From: CAYRUP01 sp964489265
GTDB taxonomy: Bacteria > Pseudomonadota > Gammaproteobacteria > DSM-16500
DNA length: 26,481 bases
NCBI GenBank assembly: GCA_964489265.1
Contig: CAZAXX010000031.1
Coordinates: 1-26,481 of the forward strand
Direction: 5' to 3'
The position numbers and the translations under genes were made by a program. The notes below the pieces were generated by a model. That model saw only the letters and a program-made list of their open reading frames with translations. It searched no databases and was not told the origin of the DNA. Each line of letters starts with the position of its first letter. Within the stretch, counting starts at the first letter, position 1. Positions 23,505-26,481 of this stretch are shown one piece after another.

Positions 23505-26481
23505 ATGAACAAAATAATTTCGGCAATCATGATAAGAATCAGTGGTTTTTTTGCTTCTATTTTCGGCCGTGTTTCCTGGAATTGTCCGCCCTGGCTAACT
23601 TATATAAAACAAAAAACGACACAAAAACCCCGTTTATTTGCGGGAATTGTTGCTGTTTTCATTGCTGGCATTTTACTTGCGAGCTACGGTTATCATTGGT
23701 ATAAAAACTTGCCGCGGCCTCGTTTAGTTACAGCCAATATCACTGCACCACAAATTACGCCCGTCGCTAAAGATCTTATTCCTGATGTTTTAACCGTCGA
23801 TTTTGGTATTCAAAACGGTAGTTTCATTCCCAAATCGGTCGCACCACTCAAACAAATTGGCAAAGAAGTTGTAGAAGGCATTACCTTGACACCTGCCATG
23901 CCTGGCAAATGGACCTGGCAAAACGACAATCGCCTGGTTTTCGTGCCCGTTAACGATTGGCCGGCAGGACAAACGTATCAGATCGATTTTGCTAACAATG
24001 TATTTGCATCAGGCACAAAGATGGGAAGTCTATCCTATTCCTTTGACACCCAATCTTTCCAAGCAAACATTACTGAATTTAAATTTTATCAAGATCCTGT
24101 CAATCCAGCGCTTAGACAAGTGGTCGCAACCATTGGCTTTAATTTTCCAGTCGATACGACAAGTTTTGAAAAAAATACGACACTCATGTTACAAGCAATA
24201 AAAAATGAAAAATTAAATCTAGACGCAGAACATTTTAAATTTACCGTCACGTATGATGAACATAAGCGTACTGCTTATCTGCATTCTGAGCCATTGCCAT
24301 TACCACAAGTCACGCGTTATCTACATTTGATTTTGGACAAGGGCATCAAATCAGGCGCGGCTGAAACAACCGAAGTCGTTTCAAAATATGTAACGATTCC
24401 GGATGCAGCAAGCTATTTTAAAGTTAGTAGCGCAAATACAGCCATTGTGCGTAATGACCAGGATCGTCCCGAGCAAGTATTAACACTCGAAACATCGCTC
24501 GGCGTAACGGATGCTGAATTAAATAAAGGTTTGCATGTTTATCTGTTACCGCAAGATTATCCCGCAACCAAGTCAGAAGAAACGAAAAAAGATTATCAAT
24601 GGCAAAATCCAGGTGAAGTGACTGCCGATATTTTGAAATTGGCAACTCCTGTTAATTTACATGCGATTCCCGCTGATCGCGACTATGCTACCTTGCACAG
24701 TTATAAGTTTGCCGCACCACCGGCACGTTTTGTTTATCTCAAATTAGATAGCGGGATTCAGAGTTTTGGTAATTACGTATTAGCAAATGATTTTGCAACG
24801 GTAATCAAAGTTCCTGACTATCCAAAAGAAATTGGCTTCCTGCATAAAGGCGCGCTACTTGCCCTGAGCGGCGAGAAAAAATTGTCTGTGTTGATACGTG
24901 GTGTCCCTGCAGTCAAGTTTCAAATTGCGCGGGTTTTACCGGATAACGTCAATCAATTGATTACGCAATCCCAAGGTAATTTTAGTGACCCGCATTTTTT
25001 AAATACGAGTTTTAATCAAGACAATATCAGTGAAATTTTTTCTGAAGTTCAAACATTCAATCAAACTGATCTTGCCAAAGAACAATATACGGCGCTGGAT
25101 TTTGGCAAATATCTTTCGCAAAAATCCAATACTGGCGGACCACGCGGCTTATTTTTGCTGCAAGCAACGGGCTGGGATACCGCAAAAGATACGGCGCTCG
25201 ATATAAAAACGAGTCGTCTGATTTTAGTGACTGACATTGGTTTAGTGGTTAAAGATAATAACGACGGTACGCATGATATTTATGCGCAATCCATTACACA
25301 TGGAACACCGATCGCTAATGCAAACGTTGCTATTTTAGGTAAAAACGGGTTACCCATTTTTACTCGCACCACGGACACATTAGGCCATGCGAGTTTGCCT
25401 ACCTTAAAAGATTTTGTGAATGAACGGGAACCGACATTTTATTTAGTTAGTCTTGGGAATGATGTTGCATTTATTCCGTATTCCAATTCTGATCGTCAAC
25501 TGAATTTTTCCCGCTTTGATGTTGGTGGAATTTATACTAATCCTGAATTACAAACCTTAAGTGCTTATGTGTTTTCCGATCGCGGTATTTATCGCCCAGG
25601 TGACACAGCGCATATAGGTATGATTGTGAAACAAGCCTATGCTGAACCACAACCTGCTGGCTTGCCACTTGAAGCGATCATCAATGATCCGCGCGGAACT
25701 GTGATCCAAGATCAAAAATTTACGCTTGATGCAACCGGCTATTTGACGCTGGATTTTCATAGTAATGCGACATCACCGACTGGACAATACGTTATAAATT
25801 TATATACGGTCAAAGATAATCATACCGGTAGCTTGTTGGGTTCAACTAGCATTCGCGTTGCAGAATTTCAGCCTGATCGTATGCGTATCGCAGCGCATTT
25901 ATCGACAGAGCAAGCGACTGGTTGGGTTTCCCCGAATGATTTGACAGCGAAAATTTCCTTAACAAATTTATATGGCGCGCCTGCGACAGATCGCAAGGTC
26001 GCCGCAAAAATTATCTTAGCGCCCAAACAAGTTCAATTTGATGAATACCCGAAATATATTTTTATTGATCCTTTAATTGATCCCTCAAAACCTGCCAAAG
26101 TATTTAATGACACGTTGCCGGATGGAAAAACCGATGACAAAGGTCAAGCTGTGTTTAATCTGAATTTAGAACGTTTTCAGAAAGCGACTTATCAATTAAC
26201 TTTCTTCGCTGAAGGTTTTGAAGCAGAAGGTGGCCGCAGTGTTACCACACAAACCACGGCTCTGGTAAGTCCACTCGCTTATTTCGTCGGCTATAAATCA
26301 GATGGCGATTTAAGTTATATCAAACAAAACACTCAGCGCAGTATCAATTTTATTGCGGTGAATCCGCAATTGAAAAAGCAGGCTGTGAATAATTTAAAAA
26401 TTCAATTGACTGCATTACATCCTGTCTCAACGTTAGTAAAAAATGCGGATGGGACGTTCCAATATCAATCGTTGATACAAA
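23505..26481 (+). CDS. Bacterial alpha-2-macroglobulin family protein (YfhM-like), incomplete at window end
   Basis: The reading frame is open from ATG 23505 to the window end (992 codons), with no stop; the family is usually 1,500 residues or more, so the 3' part is missing. Bacterial alpha-2-macroglobulins are periplasmic protease traps that work with PBP1C in envelope defence. Visible are the N-terminal domain with PAMPGKWTW and FVPVNDWPAGQTYQIDF, and the macroglobulin signature SDRGIYRPGDTAHIG (R693). The thioester CxEQ region lies beyond the window. The N-terminus has a single membrane segment (about 44-63) without a lipobox, unlike E. coli YfhM, which is a lipoprotein. The ribosome site is weak; ATG 23529 is an alternative start. 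Confidence 0.88.
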   Translation, partial: MNKIISAIMIRISGFFASIFGRVSWNCPPWLTYIKQKTTQKPRLFAGIVAVFIAGILLASYGYHWYKNLPRPRLVTANITAPQITPVAKDLIPDVLTVDFGIQNGSFIPKSVAPLKQIGKEVVEGITLTPAMPGKWTWQNDNRLVFVPVNDWPAGQTYQIDFANNVFASGTKMGSLSYSFDTQSFQANITEFKFYQDPVNPALRQVVATIGFNFPVDTTSFEKNTTLMLQAIKNEKLNLDAEHFKFTVTYDEHKRTAYLHSEPLPLPQVTRYLHLILDKGIKSGAAETTEVVSKYVTIPDAASYFKVSSANTAIVRNDQDRPEQVLTLETSLGVTDAELNKGLHVYLLPQDYPATKSEETKKDYQWQNPGEVTADILKLATPVNLHAIPADRDYATLHSYKFAAPPARFVYLKLDSGIQSFGNYVLANDFATVIKVPDYPKEIGFLHKGALLALSGEKKLSVLIRGVPAVKFQIARVLPDNVNQLITQSQGNFSDPHFLNTSFNQDNISEIFSEVQTFNQTDLAKEQYTALDFGKYLSQKSNTGGPRGLFLLQATGWDTAKDTALDIKTSRLILVTDIGLVVKDNNDGTHDIYAQSITHGTPIANANVAILGKNGLPIFTRTTDTLGHASLPTLKDFVNEREPTFYLVSLGNDVAFIPYSNSDRQLNFSRFDVGGIYTNPELQTLSAYVFSDRGIYRPGDTAHIGMIVKQAYAEPQPAGLPLEAIINDPRGTVIQDQKFTLDATGYLTLDFHSNATSPTGQYVINLYTVKDNHTGSLLGSTSIRVAEFQPDRMRIAAHLSTEQATGWVSPNDLTAKISLTNLYGAPATDRKVAAKIILAPKQVQFDEYPKYIFIDPLIDPSKPAKVFNDTLPDGKTDDKGQAVFNLNLERFQKATYQLTFFAEGFEAEGGRSVTTQTTALVSPLAYFVGYKSDGDLSYIKQNTQRSINFIAVNPQLKKQAVNNLKIQLTALHPVSTLVKNADGTFQYQSLIQ

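Overview
The window looks like chromosomal DNA of an AT-rich gammaproteobacterium, most likely a member of the Legionellales (Coxiella/Legionella/Aquicella-like). This is inferred from gene content and was not tested by a search. The clues are a pantothenate cluster of the Francisella/Legionellales type (PanG-like ketopantoate reductase plus type III pantothenate kinase), an LbtU-like outer-membrane porin, an F-box-like protein of the kind intracellular bacteria send into host cells, periplasmic Cu/Zn superoxide dismutase, and outer-membrane phospholipase A. Genes are tightly packed, often overlapping by a few bases, and no gene-free stretch exceeds 300 bases. I see no tRNA, rRNA, CRISPR array, transposase or phage gene.

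Layout. 1-100: end of a hairpin-rich repeat cut by the window edge, then a short promoter-like stretch. 231-3591 (+): five-gene pathway operon panG-panB-panC-panD-coaX, running from ketoisovalerate and aspartate to phosphopantothenate, the first steps toward coenzyme A. 3637-4188 (-): greB. 4258-4923 (+): OmpA-type lipoprotein. 4945-5036: a complete copy of the repeat seen at the window edge, able to fold as a four-armed cloverleaf. 5041-5790 (-): yebC. 5889-9785 (-): a three-gene envelope operon encoding a secreted calpain-like cysteine protease, an LbtU-like porin and a polysaccharide deacetylase.

9876-13111 (+): methyltransferase, pseudouridine kinase (psuK), pseudouridine-5'-phosphate glycosidase (psuG) and sixA-like phosphatase; the first three overlap. 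Together PsuK and PsuG convert pseudouridine to uracil and ribose 5-phosphate. 13100-14629 (-): FAD aromatic-ring-type monooxygenase. 14779-15594 (+): Tim44-like membrane protein. 15605-15670: a 29-bp perfect inverted repeat that supplies the stop codon of a phosphoribosyltransferase gene (15660-16298, -).

16357-17295 (+): F-box-like protein. 17292-18212 (-): pldA. 18388-20589 (+): large unrecognised protein with a kinase-like pattern, a second effector candidate. 20591-23428 (-): sodC and, upstream of it, pbpC (penicillin-binding protein 1C). 23505 to the end (+): an alpha-2-macroglobulin-like envelope protein, divergent from pbpC and incomplete at the window edge.

The points most worth a second look are the calpain-like protease with an eleven-residue repeat inserted in its catalytic domain, the two candidate host-directed proteins flanking pldA, the methyltransferase tied to pseudouridine breakdown, and two families of structured interspersed repeats.
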